Both the position numbers and the translations under genes were made by a program. A stretch of 64,000 bases of DNA. It comes from Citrobacter freundii. Lineage in GTDB: Bacteria > Bacteroidota > Bacteroidia > Chitinophagales > Chitinophagaceae. The stretch's first letter is position 1. Each line of letters opens with the position of its first letter. Below the pieces are notes generated by a model. The model searched no databases, had not been told where the DNA came from, and saw only the letters and a list, made by a program, of their open reading frames with translations. The DNA is taken from contig QFQQ01000005.1 of NCBI GenBank assembly GCA_003243445.1, positions 103,413-167,412 on the forward strand. Reading direction: 5' to 3'. Positions 53,816 through 63,694 of this stretch are shown piece after piece.

Positions 53816-53926
53816 ACAGTTTTTTTAAAACTTCATTACTCCCTCCGCATTTCCCGTTTGTCTTATATGGGCGAACGCAGTTAACTTTTTATTACCGGAA
53901 CATTAAATCCTTGTAAATCAACTATA

Positions 53927-54958
53927 ATGTCCAAACAGGAATTGACCACACTGCTTAAAAGATATTTTTCAGACGAGATAACCCCTGATGAAAAACTGGA
54001 ACTTGCGCAACTGATCTCCGCTAATACCACGGCGGATGCGCTGCAAAGCTCCGTTGAAGAATTGTGGAATGACTATCAGCCGGAAGAACAATTGCTGCAG
54101 CAGGAATCCGAAGATCAGCTGAAACTGATTTTGGAGAAGATAGACCAGCAAAACAACGAACACCGCCCGGCAGTAATTCGCCGCCTGCCTTTCTGGAAAA
54201 AATGGAAATATCAAACTGTCGCGGCCGCCGCAGTGGTGGCGATCATCGCCGGAGCGATCTATTTCAACAGCAAAGAAACCATTATCAGTACAAAGGAAAC
54301 CGGCCCAATAGCGGAGTCTATCCCCGGGATGACAAAGAATATTCTGTTGCCGGATAGCAGCCTCGTCATCCTGCAACCCGGCAGCAGGCTGGATTATGAT
54401 CCTGCTTTCGGCAAGGACGCAAGAGAGCTCACCCTTACAGGAGAAGCGTGGTTTGATGTTCGTCATGATGCAGCCAGGCCATTCATCGTGCATACGGGCA
54501 AAGTAAGCACCAGGGTACTGGGCACCTCGTTTTCCATTAAGGCCTGGGAGAACAGCAATGATGTAGTGGTGACGGTGAACCGCGGCAGGGTACAGGTGGC
54601 CGATAATACCGGCGTATTGGGAGTGATCACGCCGGATCAGCAGATCAGTTATAATAACGCCACTGCCGTTGCCTCACAATCAAGCGTGAATGCGGCGCAG
54701 ATCTCTTCCTGGAAAGAACAGGAATATACAATGGATGACCTGACGATCGAAGAAATGACCCGTGCATTGAAGGAAAAATATGGCGTTGCAGTCGAAGTGA
54801 TGCAAAAAGAAGGAACAGGCGAATGCCGGTTCACCGGCTCATTCAGGCAGGATGAAACACTTGACCGTGTACTGAATGTGATCTGTAAAGTATTCAAGGC
54901 AAGTTGGATCAGAAAGGACAATAAGATCCTGCTTCAACATATACGTTGCGACGGATGA
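53927..54958 (+). CDS. FecR-type anti-sigma factor
   Basis: 343 residues. An N-terminal cytoplasmic sigma-binding helical part (1-90), one transmembrane helix at about 96-113 (QTVAAAAVVAIIAGAIYF), then the periplasmic FecR domain (KNILLPDSSLVILQPGSRLD, LTGEAWFDVRHDAARPFIVH, TRVLGTSFSIKAWENSNDVV) and a C-terminal DUF4974/STN-like module (ALKEKYGVAVEVMQKEG, FTGSFRQDETLDRVLNVICK). The C-terminal module is thought to contact the STN domain of the cognate SusC. It is encoded between the sigma factor and that SusC gene, completing a trans-envelope signalling set. Confidence 0.95.
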   Translation: MSKQELTTLLKRYFSDEITPDEKLELAQLISANTTADALQSSVEELWNDYQPEEQLLQQESEDQLKLILEKIDQQNNEHRPAVIRRLPFWKKWKYQTVAAAAVVAIIAGAIYFNSKETIISTKETGPIAESIPGMTKNILLPDSSLVILQPGSRLDYDPAFGKDARELTLTGEAWFDVRHDAARPFIVHTGKVSTRVLGTSFSIKAWENSNDVVVTVNRGRVQVADNTGVLGVITPDQQISYNNATAVASQSSVNAAQISSWKEQEYTMDDLTIEEMTRALKEKYGVAVEVMQKEGTGECRFTGSFRQDETLDRVLNVICKVFKASWIRKDNKILLQHIRCDG

Positions 54959-55119
54959 CCAATTTTATTCACCAAAAAACTGTTTTATGCTGCAAACTCA
55001 TTTCTATTTACGGCCCTTCCTGTAAACGACACGACCTGAAATAAGAAAACCGTCCCGGCTGGAACCCGAAACGGTTGGATGTTCAAACAATCTCTCGAAT
55101 CATTTAAACAACCAAAAGT

Positions 55120-58100
55120 ATGTTTTTTTTCACATTTGGTTCAGGGAAGGCCTATGCCCTCCAGGGAGCCAGACAACAACTGCATTTTAACAAAAGACTA
55201 CTGTATTTCTGTATGCGCGTAAGTATGATCTGGACGATATGCATGATCGTTTGCCTGCAAATGTGGGCACGCAACTCGCACGCGCAAAGCCTGGGAGAAG
55301 TCAGCATTTCTCTTAACCTGGATAATGAAACGATCATCCAGGCTTTCAGGAAAATTGAAAAGAGCACGCCCTTCCGCTTTGCTTACAAGAAAGCTTCTAT
55401 CAGCACTGCCCGCCGTTTGTCCATGGATATAAGACTGAAACCGGTTGATGAAATACTCGATCTGCTGTTTGACGGAACGGGGCTGAAATATGAACAGTCA
55501 GACTATTCCATCATTGTCACCGATACGGCGACCGTTCACCGCGAAAGACTGATCGAGAAAGCGATCAATGCCGATACTTCTATCATTGTCCGCGGAAAGA
55601 TCATGTCCGATGATAATACTCCGCTCGCGGGTGCCGTCGTCAGGGTGATCGGAACCAGTTATGGAACCGCTTCGGGTACCAATGGAAATTTTGAGATCAG
55701 GGATGTTCCGTTGAACTCAACTTTGGCGATCAGCTTTGTTGGTTACACCAGCCAGGAGTTAAAGGTTAATGGCAGCACCAATTACTTCCTGGTAAAAATG
55801 GAGAAAGCACAGAATACGCTGGATGCCGTCACGGTAGTGTCTACCGGTTATCAGTCGCTGCCCAAAGAAAGGTCTACCGGTTCTTTCAGCGTGATCACAG
55901 CGAAAGAACTGGAGAAGATCCCGACAGCCAACCTGATCCAGCGGATCGAAGGGTTGGTGACTGGCCTGCAGCCAAAGATCATGGCCGGTGATAATTCATT
56001 CCTGTATCAGAACCTGACACAGGGAATCAACAGCGATACGCGTACTGTCGGTAATAATGATTACGATGTGAATGTACGTGGCAATACCACGGTATTGGGA
56101 GAGAAAATGCCGTTGATCGTGGTGGATGGATTCCCCACCAACTTCGATCTGAAAACACTGAACCCTGCCGATATCGAACAGATCACCGTGTTGAAAGATG
56201 CGGCTGCTGCATCCATCTGGGGAGCACGTGCAGCCAACGGTGTGATCGTCATCGATACAAAAAAAGGAAAAAGCCGCACTACGCCAAGCATCAACTTCTC
56301 TGCATCGTACACAACCTTTGGCTCACCACGGTTTGATTACCTGCCACTGGCCAACAGCGCGCAGATCATCAATTACGAAGAAGAAGTGATCAATAAGAAC
56401 CTGAACCTGTACAGTCCGTTCAGTCCAAACCCATCCCTGCAACTTTACAAAAGCGAAGCGTCGACATTGGTGTACAGGTTAAGAGCGGGACAGATCGATT
56501 CTGCAACGTATCGCGCTGAAATTGCAAAGCTCAGCGGCATCAATGGTTATGATCAGTATCAGCGTTACCTGTTACAGAATGCCAGCGCACAGAACTATAA
56601 TCTTTCTGTCAGCGGCGGTAACGAATCACATACTTATTTCCTGGGCGCATCTTACTCAAGGGAGATCCCATCTACAGTGGGCAACAATGGTGACCGGTTC
56701 ACGCTGACCGCCAATCAAAGTTTCAAGTTGCTGAAGAAAGCAACACTTGAATTAGGCTTGCGTGCTTCTTCTTTCAATTATAATTATAACGGCATTGGCC
56801 TGTCAAGGATCGGCAGCGGTACGAATACCTTTCTTCCTTACAACCAGGTATTCGATGAGAATGGAAATAAAGTGTACTATTCCTATAATTATTTCAAAGG
56901 ACGGACCGATACACTGCAAAGTAAATATGGTTACCAGAATTGGGGATATAACTATCTTGATGAATCACAAAGCACGCAACGTTCGATCAAGGATAACAAT
57001 TTCGCAGGGAACATCAGTCTGAATGTTCCTATCATCGCAGGTCTTTCCGCCAGCGGCCAGTTCATGATGGAGAAATCATACCAGGATACACGCTTATGGA
57101 ATGGACCTGAGTCGTATTATACCCGGGATATCGTGAACACCGCCACCGCACTCAACTATGCGGCACGCACGATCAGCTATGGAATTCCACGTGGCGGCAT
57201 ACTCTCGCAGAACCGTGCAGACAACACCAATTATAGTGCAAGAGGTCAATTGATATACAATGCGGTGCTTGGATCTATCCACCAACTGAATGCCGTTGCC
57301 GGTACAGAGATCCGCCAGACCAAAGCCGGTCAGACCATCGATCCGATCATCTATGGATACAATATGCAGACAGGCATCGGGCAACCTGTTCTCGCCAATT
57401 ATGTAAATGTAAATGGAACGGCAGTGACTGCATTTTCCATCAGCAGCACAGGGCAACAAAATAAAACAAGAAGGTTCCTTTCTTATTATGCCAATGCGGC
57501 GTATACACTGATGAATAAATATTCGTTGTCGGGAAGTGTGCGCTATGACGACTATAACAATTTTGGTGTTGACCGGAAATACAGGGCCACTCCGCTCTGG
57601 TCTGCCGGTGCCAAATGGGCCATGCATAAAGAGAAATTCCTGGAGAATGTTTCCTGGTTGAATTCGCTGGCATTGAGAGCAACCTATGGTTACAATGGAA
57701 ATATTGCGCAGGGTATCTATCCATTTACCAATATTTCGATCGGTACAAATTTTACGACGGGTCTGCCCTCGGCTTCTATCATCAATCCTGCTAACCCGGC
57801 ACTGCGTTGGGAGAAAACAGGCGTAGTGAATATCGGCCTGGATTATGCCATTCTGAACAACCGCCTTTCGGGAACATTTGAGTGGTACAGCAAAAAAGGA
57901 AGAGACCTGCTTTACGCATTCCCGGTTGATCCAACCTACGGTGTCAGCACAATGACCGCCAACAACACAAAAGTGGACGCAAAAGGTTTTGAAGCTTCAC
58001 TCAGTGGCGTCCTGGTTACTTCAAAGAGTATCAACTGGACCGCTACGTTCAATTTCTCTTATAATAAGAATAAGATCGTTGATACAAGGTTTGCACCGAC

Positions 58101-58806
58101 TTCCTCCACTTATTCTTCGTTGTCCGGAACAAACATTGCCGGCTATCCAACCAATGCGGTATGGGTGTACCGTTATGCCGGCCTGGACAATACCGGTATG
58201 ACGCAGGTGTATGATGCAGACAAACAGACAAAGATCCCGCCGTCCCGCAACCCAACGGGCATAGATGCACTGTACTATGCAGGAACAACCACTGCGCCTT
58301 ATTATGGAAGCCTGAGCCAGACTTTCCGCTACAAACAGTTCAGTCTTTATGCGATCGGTATGTACAGTTTCGGATCCGTTTTCCGCCGTCCCACGGTCTC
58401 TACCTATACTTCCACGCGCCAGGCATATGTATTTTATGATCTGAATAAGGATATCGACCTGCGGTGGAGAAACCCGGGTGATGAACTCACTACACAGGTT
58501 CCCGGCATCGCAGGCAGTTTTGCTCCTACCAGTCTGTTCCGCTATGCCAACTCTGATATCAATATTCTCGATGGAAGCTATATCCGCCTGCGCGAGGTGT
58601 CATTGGGATATGATCTGCCCGTTTCGGTGGCTAATAAGATCGCTGCGAGGAATATCAACTTCAGCCTGGCAGTCAGAAACCCCGGCTTGTTATGGACAAA
58701 GAATAAAGAAGGGATCGATCCGGATTTTATTCCTTACCTGAACTCAAATACACTGGGGCTGCCGCCTTCCGCCTCTTATACCATGACCATCAACATAGGC
58801 TTTTAA
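55120..58806 (+). CDS. SusC/RagA-family transporter with STN signalling domain (SusC3)
   Basis: 1228 residues. A long leader with a hydrophobic stretch (SMIWTICMIVCLQMWA) ends at HAQS; Met32 (55213) is an alternative start. The STN (secretin/TonB N-terminal) domain follows at about 60-130 (VSISLNLDNETIIQAFRKIE, VDEILDLLFDGTGLKYEQSD), then a carboxypeptidase-D-like domain (VRGKIMSDDNTPLAGAVVRV), the plug (LIQRIEGLVTGLQPKIMAGD, VNVRGNTTVLGEKMPLIVVD, ITVLKDAAAASIWGARAANG) and barrel. The STN domain interacts with FecR, so substrate binding should activate the upstream sigma factor. It is 161 bp after fecR and 44 bp before susD. Confidence 0.95.
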   Translation: MFFFTFGSGKAYALQGARQQLHFNKRLLYFCMRVSMIWTICMIVCLQMWARNSHAQSLGEVSISLNLDNETIIQAFRKIEKSTPFRFAYKKASISTARRLSMDIRLKPVDEILDLLFDGTGLKYEQSDYSIIVTDTATVHRERLIEKAINADTSIIVRGKIMSDDNTPLAGAVVRVIGTSYGTASGTNGNFEIRDVPLNSTLAISFVGYTSQELKVNGSTNYFLVKMEKAQNTLDAVTVVSTGYQSLPKERSTGSFSVITAKELEKIPTANLIQRIEGLVTGLQPKIMAGDNSFLYQNLTQGINSDTRTVGNNDYDVNVRGNTTVLGEKMPLIVVDGFPTNFDLKTLNPADIEQITVLKDAAAASIWGARAANGVIVIDTKKGKSRTTPSINFSASYTTFGSPRFDYLPLANSAQIINYEEEVINKNLNLYSPFSPNPSLQLYKSEASTLVYRLRAGQIDSATYRAEIAKLSGINGYDQYQRYLLQNASAQNYNLSVSGGNESHTYFLGASYSREIPSTVGNNGDRFTLTANQSFKLLKKATLELGLRASSFNYNYNGIGLSRIGSGTNTFLPYNQVFDENGNKVYYSYNYFKGRTDTLQSKYGYQNWGYNYLDESQSTQRSIKDNNFAGNISLNVPIIAGLSASGQFMMEKSYQDTRLWNGPESYYTRDIVNTATALNYAARTISYGIPRGGILSQNRADNTNYSARGQLIYNAVLGSIHQLNAVAGTEIRQTKAGQTIDPIIYGYNMQTGIGQPVLANYVNVNGTAVTAFSISSTGQQNKTRRFLSYYANAAYTLMNKYSLSGSVRYDDYNNFGVDRKYRATPLWSAGAKWAMHKEKFLENVSWLNSLALRATYGYNGNIAQGIYPFTNISIGTNFTTGLPSASIINPANPALRWEKTGVVNIGLDYAILNNRLSGTFEWYSKKGRDLLYAFPVDPTYGVSTMTANNTKVDAKGFEASLSGVLVTSKSINWTATFNFSYNKNKIVDTRFAPTSSTYSSLSGTNIAGYPTNAVWVYRYAGLDNTGMTQVYDADKQTKIPPSRNPTGIDALYYAGTTTAPYYGSLSQTFRYKQFSLYAIGMYSFGSVFRRPTVSTYTSTRQAYVFYDLNKDIDLRWRNPGDELTTQVPGIAGSFAPTSLFRYANSDINILDGSYIRLREVSLGYDLPVSVANKIAARNINFSLAVRNPGLLWTKNKEGIDPDFIPYLNSNTLGLPPSASYTMTINIGF

Positions 58807-58850
58807 GAAGGAAGAAAATGCTGATTAATGTGAACTGTAAAAAGACAACA

Positions 58851-60233
58851 ATGAAACGCAATTCAATATTACTGATCATACTTTCATTTTTTGTGCTCGG
58901 AACAGGATGCAAAAAATATGTAGACATAAAAACACAGGGAAACCTGGTGCCGGGAGAAACACTGAACTATCGTTATCTGTTGAATGATAACAACACCTTC
59001 GCTTTCAGTGTGAGAGGAATTGATATTCCTTCAGACGATATATACATCGCTGACAGCGCGCAGATGGCGGATATACAGAATTCTTCGACACTGCAATATT
59101 ACCAACGGACATATACATGGCAGCCGTCGATCTATATCCTGTCCGGCGAATCGGATCCCGATTGGGATCGTCTTTATAAGACCATCTACAACGCCAATGT
59201 GATCATCACGGAAGTGGGCAAGAGCACAGGCGGAACCGATTCTGCAAAGAACGAGATCTCCGCGGAAGCAAAAGTTCATCGTGCCGAAGCTTACCTGATG
59301 CTGGTGAATATGTATGCAAAACCATACAGCAACACTGCATCTGCAGACCTGGGAGTGCCGCTGCTTACTGCTCCTACTGTTACAGAAGCACTGACCCGTG
59401 CACCGCTGGCTAAAGTGTTTGAACAGATCCTTGAGGACCTTCAGAGCAGCACGAAATATCTGCCAACAAAGAATCAGTTCAATACACTGCCATCGAAAGC
59501 AGCGGCATACGCGTTACTGGCGCGTACGAACCTGTACATGGCAAACTATCAGCAGGCAGGTGCCTGGGCGGATAGCGCATTGGCGATCCAAAGTACGTTG
59601 AATGACCTTGCTGCGCTGACTGCTTCCAGCTATCCGAGAACGCTGGCTGATCCGGAACTGATCTTCTCCAAATCAGCAGCCCAATCGAACGCTTACGGAC
59701 AAACAGCTTTTCGCTTGAGTGATTCGTTGCTGAGTCTGTTAGGTACTGCGGATCTTCGCTATTCACTTTTTACGGCTCCTGGCAACACGGTGAACACTAA
59801 TTACACCGGGAGGTTCTTCAGCAAAGAGCGCATTGGCAATTTCGAAACCCGGAATTATGGGCCAACCGTTCCCGAAATGATGCTGATCAAAGCGGAAACG
59901 CTGGCACGCAACGGCAATGTTTCCGATGCAATGACATTAGTGAACAATCTCCGGAAAAAAAGATTCACTGCAGCAGGTTATACGCCGGTTACGGCCACAA
60001 CACAACAGGAAGCTTTGGTGCAGGTGATCAAAGAACGCCAGCGTGAATTCTTCTGCCGAGGTCTCCGTTGGTTTGATATGAGAAGGTTGAAAAGTGATCC
60101 GATGTTTGCGCAGACGCTTACACGCCGGTTTTTAAATAATACGTATACGCTGGCGCCGAACAGTGACCGGTATGTGTTTCCGATAGCTGATTATTACAGG
60201 ACGTTTAACCCGGGGATACAGGCTAATCCATAA
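58851..60233 (+). CDS. SusD/RagB-family surface lipoprotein (SusD3)
   Basis: 460 residues from ATG 58851, giving an SPII signal ending LGTGC; the ATG at 58818 would add 11 residues. SusD helices: WDRLYKTIYNANVIITEVGK, AEAKVHRAEAYLMLVNMYAK, KAAAYALLARTNLYMANYQQ, and the C-terminal EMMLIKAETLARNGNVSDAM and KERQREFFCRGLRWFDMRRL. It partners with SusC3. The substrate is unknown because no glycoside hydrolase follows; the next gene is a thioredoxin-hydrolase fusion, a layout seen in FecI-regulated units that may handle peptides rather than glycans. Confidence 0.95.
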   Translation: MKRNSILLIILSFFVLGTGCKKYVDIKTQGNLVPGETLNYRYLLNDNNTFAFSVRGIDIPSDDIYIADSAQMADIQNSSTLQYYQRTYTWQPSIYILSGESDPDWDRLYKTIYNANVIITEVGKSTGGTDSAKNEISAEAKVHRAEAYLMLVNMYAKPYSNTASADLGVPLLTAPTVTEALTRAPLAKVFEQILEDLQSSTKYLPTKNQFNTLPSKAAAYALLARTNLYMANYQQAGAWADSALAIQSTLNDLAALTASSYPRTLADPELIFSKSAAQSNAYGQTAFRLSDSLLSLLGTADLRYSLFTAPGNTVNTNYTGRFFSKERIGNFETRNYGPTVPEMMLIKAETLARNGNVSDAMTLVNNLRKKRFTAAGYTPVTATTQQEALVQVIKERQREFFCRGLRWFDMRRLKSDPMFAQTLTRRFLNNTYTLAPNSDRYVFPIADYYRTFNPGIQANP

Positions 60234-60613
60234 CTGGAAGTGCGCGGACGATAAGTCCGTCTTGCGTATTATCCCGCAGATTTCGCAGATTTTATCTTTC
60301 CTTTTATTGAAGTAGCGACTGTGCAACTGAAAATATCCTTATTAGCATGCGCAGATCACGCAGATTAGCCTCCGATAACAGACTATCATCTGCGTGATCT
60401 GCGCATCCAATAGCAACCAGATCCATAGATAAATACTTTGCGACAGTAGAAATGATAAATCTGCGAAATCTGCGGGCTCCGTCCGCCGTGCTCCTACGCT
60501 GAAGCTTCGGCGCAAGCGTAAGCGAAGCGGAGGAGGAACATACGCCCTTCGTTATTCAGGCCAGTACAATCATCAGTATCGCAATCCATTTCTCAATCAT
60601 TCAACACTCAATC
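60234..60613. other. Intergenic dominated by a nested inverted-repeat element
   Basis: 380 bp between SusD3 and the fusion gene. No gene seen. Most of it is copy B of the repeat element (60273-60546). Confidence 0.6.
60273..60546. repeat. Nested inverted-repeat element, copy B
   Basis: Outer arms CCCGCAGATTTCGCAGATTT (60273-60292) and AAATCTGCGAAATCTGCGGG (60457-60476) are exact reverse complements over 20 bp. Inner arms ATGCGCAGATCACGCAGAT (60347-60365) and ATCTGCGTGATCTGCGCAT (60388-60406) are exact over 19 bp, with a 22-bp loop. The right flank GTCCGCC...GGAGGAGGAAC...TACGCC matches copy A except for a 41-bp GC-rich insertion at 60488-60528. Confidence 0.85.
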
Positions 60614-63600
60614 ATGAATAACCCTTTTCCCGGATGGAAACATTTTTCAATAAACCGGATAATCATCTTATTGTTTGCTTTGTTTGCAACAGCGCATACA
60701 TTTTCGCAAACAGATACAAAAGTGTTTGCTGTTAAACCAGAATTCCCTAAGCCTGGAGAAACGATCTCCATCACCTATCATCCCGAAAGAAGCAACCTGA
60801 AAGATCAGCATGACGTGAAAGGTGTCATCTACACGTTTGCAGGTTTTAAATGGCGCGCTGACGACCTGAAGCTGGTGAAGAATGACACCGCACTCGCCGC
60901 AACATTCAAGCTTCCGCCAGGTGCAGCGTTGATCGCCTGTGTATTCAGGGCCGGCGATTCGATAGATAATGGCGGCCGCTGGACCTATAGCTGGATGCTG
61001 TCAGACACCAGCAAACTCTTCATGCCGGGCGGATATTACGGCTGGGGCATGCTGCGCAGCCCTTTGTTCATGGCGGCCAATCCGTTCAGGGTGGATACCA
61101 GTGCATATATTGAAGAAGAAGTCACGCGGATGTGGTTCCGCAATGAACTGAAATACCGCCCTGCCAGCAAACCATTCGTGTTCAAAAATGCATTGACATT
61201 ATACAAGAGATCATCGACAGATCCTGAGACGGATAACAACATCCGTAAGGAGATCAGCAACGTATTGGAAATGCCGGGAATCACTGAACAGGTTTGGATG
61301 GATGCGAAAGATGTATACGCAACCGTGCTCAATGATCGCAAAAGCGCCGATTCGCTCCAGCAGATCATTTTGCAAAAATATCCGAAGGGAATAGCCGCGA
61401 GAGATGCGGAGATCTACCGCTTATTCAGGCAATCCAACCAGGACAGCCTTGCGATCGGTCTTGAAGCGCTTTTAAAGAAATATCCCAGCAGTGCATTTGC
61501 AGGCATCAGAACGCAGACCAGTGATCTTTATTACGGCAAGCTCTTTCGCAATTTTATCTACACACCGATCATCAAAGACAGCAATTACAGTCGCCTGTAT
61601 CAATACCTGCATGATGTTCCAACATCAGAGTTGCCAACCTTCTATCATCACATGGTAGAGATCCCGCATGAGAAAAAGAGTGTATCGTTACAAGCCCTGT
61701 TGAAATTGTCGGACCTGCTGTACAACGAGATCATGAACCGTCCGCCCGATGGTGTATACAGCGCTTCTCAGTGGAAGGAGCAACAGCATCGAATGAATGC
61801 GGTGGTCCTGTTCACACACGCAAGTATTTTGTATGAAAGTAAACAGGCAAAGAAAGCAATGGAGATCGCGTCACTTGCTGAACCCATTTACAAAAGAAAG
61901 AAAGCTGATTTCAACGAGTTCTATGTAAGATTATTGCAGGACAACAAAAGGAGTAAAGAGATAAAGCCATTGCTGTTCGACGCGGCCAGGGAAAATGCGC
62001 TGACGCCGTATTTGCTGGAGCTACTGAAAAAAGAATATACAGCACAGGCAAAGAAAACAACTGGTTTTGAAGAATGGGTCAATTCACTGAAGTCCGGGAC
62101 ACAGGTCACCGTTGCGCAGCAACGGATCATGGACGAAATGACCAACCAGGAAATACCGCCTTTCACCCTCAAGAATACAAAAGGTGAGACGATCAGTCTT
62201 GCTGCACAAAAAGGAAAGATCGTGGTGCTTGATTTTTGGGCAACCTGGTGCGCGCCCTGCAAAGCAGCAATGCCGGGTATGCAACTGGCGGTTGATAAAT
62301 TCAGTAAGGATACATCAGTAGCTTTCTATTTCATCTCTACGATGGAAACCAACCCTGAATATAAAAAGGAGATCGACCGGTTCATCACCGCAAAAAAATA
62401 TTCTTTCAATGTGCTGTATGATGGGTTCAATGAGAAATCCGACCAGGAAGATCTTACCTATGCAACGTATGCAGAAAAATACAAGCTGTCGGGGATCCCT
62501 TTCAAGATGATCATCGATCAGGATGGCCGGTTGCGCTGGTTGAATATTGGCTATAAAGGAAGCCCCAGCGGACTGGCAGATGAGATCTCGTTCATCATTC
62601 AGCAATTAAAAAAAGAGAATGCAGGTAAGAACGACAAAGCAGCGGTTCATCATCAAATAGATAAAAACAAAGAGGCCGCAAGGCCTCTTTATCATTCAGA
62701 GGAAGTCCGGTATTACAAGCAGGATAGTTCTATTCTTTTTGCCGGTACGCTGACACTTCCGCTTAACAGGGAAATAAAGAAAGCGGTTGTGCTGGTGTCG
62801 GGAACCGGTAAGCAGGACAGGGACGGCACCATGGCCGGTCATAAGATCTTTGCACAACTGGCGGATTCATTAAGCAGTCATGGTATCGCTGTATTGAGAA
62901 CGGATGACCGGGGAACGGGTGCGACAACCGGCGTGTATGAAACAGCGACCACAGCAGACTTTGCCGCGGATGCATTGCTGGCGATCAGTTATCTGAAAAC
63001 AAGAAAGGAATTGTTGAAGGCGAAGATAGGATTGATAGGACACAGTGAAGGAGCTGCGGCTGCGCTGATAGCAGCGGCAGGATCTTCAGATGTGCAGTTC
63101 CTGGTTTCATTGTCCGGCCTTGCCAGTAAGGGGCTTGATGCGCTGATCGCACAGAATGAGCAACTCGTTCATGCAGCCGGTATACCTGACCTGAATAAAA
63201 AACGTTTCAATACCATTAACGGACTGATGTTCCGTACGGCTTACCAGTTCGCTGATTCACCTGATATGGAAAAACAACTCCGAAATACGTATACCGAATG
63301 GCAGCAAAAAGACCAACGGATGATCGATAGCCTGAAGATCGTCAATGATCATTTCCGGTTTTTCGTGGAAAGTTATATTACGCAGGCTACCGGTAAATGG
63401 TACAGGTATCATATCCGGTTTGATCCGGTAATGTACATGAAGCAAGTGAAGATCCCCTGCCTCGTGATATATGGTTCTGCGGACAGGATGATCGATGTAA
63501 AAGCGAGTGTTGATAACTGGAACAGATATGTGCCTTCCATGAAGCACTCAGGCAGCAGGGTAGAAGTGTTTAAAGGATTGAACCACCTGCTGCAGGAGTG

Positions 63601-63694
63601 CAACACGTGCGGACCGGAGGAATACCGGTCGTTGAAAGATGGTGTTTATAGTCCGGCGATCAATGATATTATTTCGTGGATTTTGCATTTATAA
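60614..63694 (+). CDS. Exported thioredoxin-like/alpha-beta-hydrolase fusion protein
   Basis: 1026 residues with a signal peptide (IIILLFALFATAHTFS). Residues 30-500 are a large N-terminal domain: a beta-rich start (FPKPGETISITYHPERSN) and long helical TPR-like repeats. A TlpA/ResA-like thioredoxin domain follows at about 510-665 with W545-C546-A-P-C549, an active redox site. A linker near 685-700 leads into an alpha/beta-hydrolase of the dienelactone-hydrolase type with Ser811 (GHSEG), Asp957 and His991. Each half is normally a separate exported protein in Bacteroidota. A terminator-like hairpin at 62669-62690 lies exactly in the linker, hinting at fusion of two genes. It is downstream of the SusC3/SusD3 unit. 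Confidence 0.85.
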   Translation: MNNPFPGWKHFSINRIIILLFALFATAHTFSQTDTKVFAVKPEFPKPGETISITYHPERSNLKDQHDVKGVIYTFAGFKWRADDLKLVKNDTALAATFKLPPGAALIACVFRAGDSIDNGGRWTYSWMLSDTSKLFMPGGYYGWGMLRSPLFMAANPFRVDTSAYIEEEVTRMWFRNELKYRPASKPFVFKNALTLYKRSSTDPETDNNIRKEISNVLEMPGITEQVWMDAKDVYATVLNDRKSADSLQQIILQKYPKGIAARDAEIYRLFRQSNQDSLAIGLEALLKKYPSSAFAGIRTQTSDLYYGKLFRNFIYTPIIKDSNYSRLYQYLHDVPTSELPTFYHHMVEIPHEKKSVSLQALLKLSDLLYNEIMNRPPDGVYSASQWKEQQHRMNAVVLFTHASILYESKQAKKAMEIASLAEPIYKRKKADFNEFYVRLLQDNKRSKEIKPLLFDAARENALTPYLLELLKKEYTAQAKKTTGFEEWVNSLKSGTQVTVAQQRIMDEMTNQEIPPFTLKNTKGETISLAAQKGKIVVLDFWATWCAPCKAAMPGMQLAVDKFSKDTSVAFYFISTMETNPEYKKEIDRFITAKKYSFNVLYDGFNEKSDQEDLTYATYAEKYKLSGIPFKMIIDQDGRLRWLNIGYKGSPSGLADEISFIIQQLKKENAGKNDKAAVHHQIDKNKEAARPLYHSEEVRYYKQDSSILFAGTLTLPLNREIKKAVVLVSGTGKQDRDGTMAGHKIFAQLADSLSSHGIAVLRTDDRGTGATTGVYETATTADFAADALLAISYLKTRKELLKAKIGLIGHSEGAAAALIAAAGSSDVQFLVSLSGLASKGLDALIAQNEQLVHAAGIPDLNKKRFNTINGLMFRTAYQFADSPDMEKQLRNTYTEWQQKDQRMIDSLKIVNDHFRFFVESYITQATGKWYRYHIRFDPVMYMKQVKIPCLVIYGSADRMIDVKASVDNWNRYVPSMKHSGSRVEVFKGLNHLLQECNTCGPEEYRSLKDGVYSPAINDIISWILHL
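62669..62690 (+). terminator. Terminator-like hairpin inside the fusion gene
   Basis: AAAGAGGCC-GCAA-GGCCTCTTT, a perfect 9-bp stem with a GNRA tetraloop, preceded by AAAAAC and followed by ATC. An out-of-frame TAG (62658-62660) precedes it by 8 bp, as if a gene once ended there. Confidence 0.6.
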
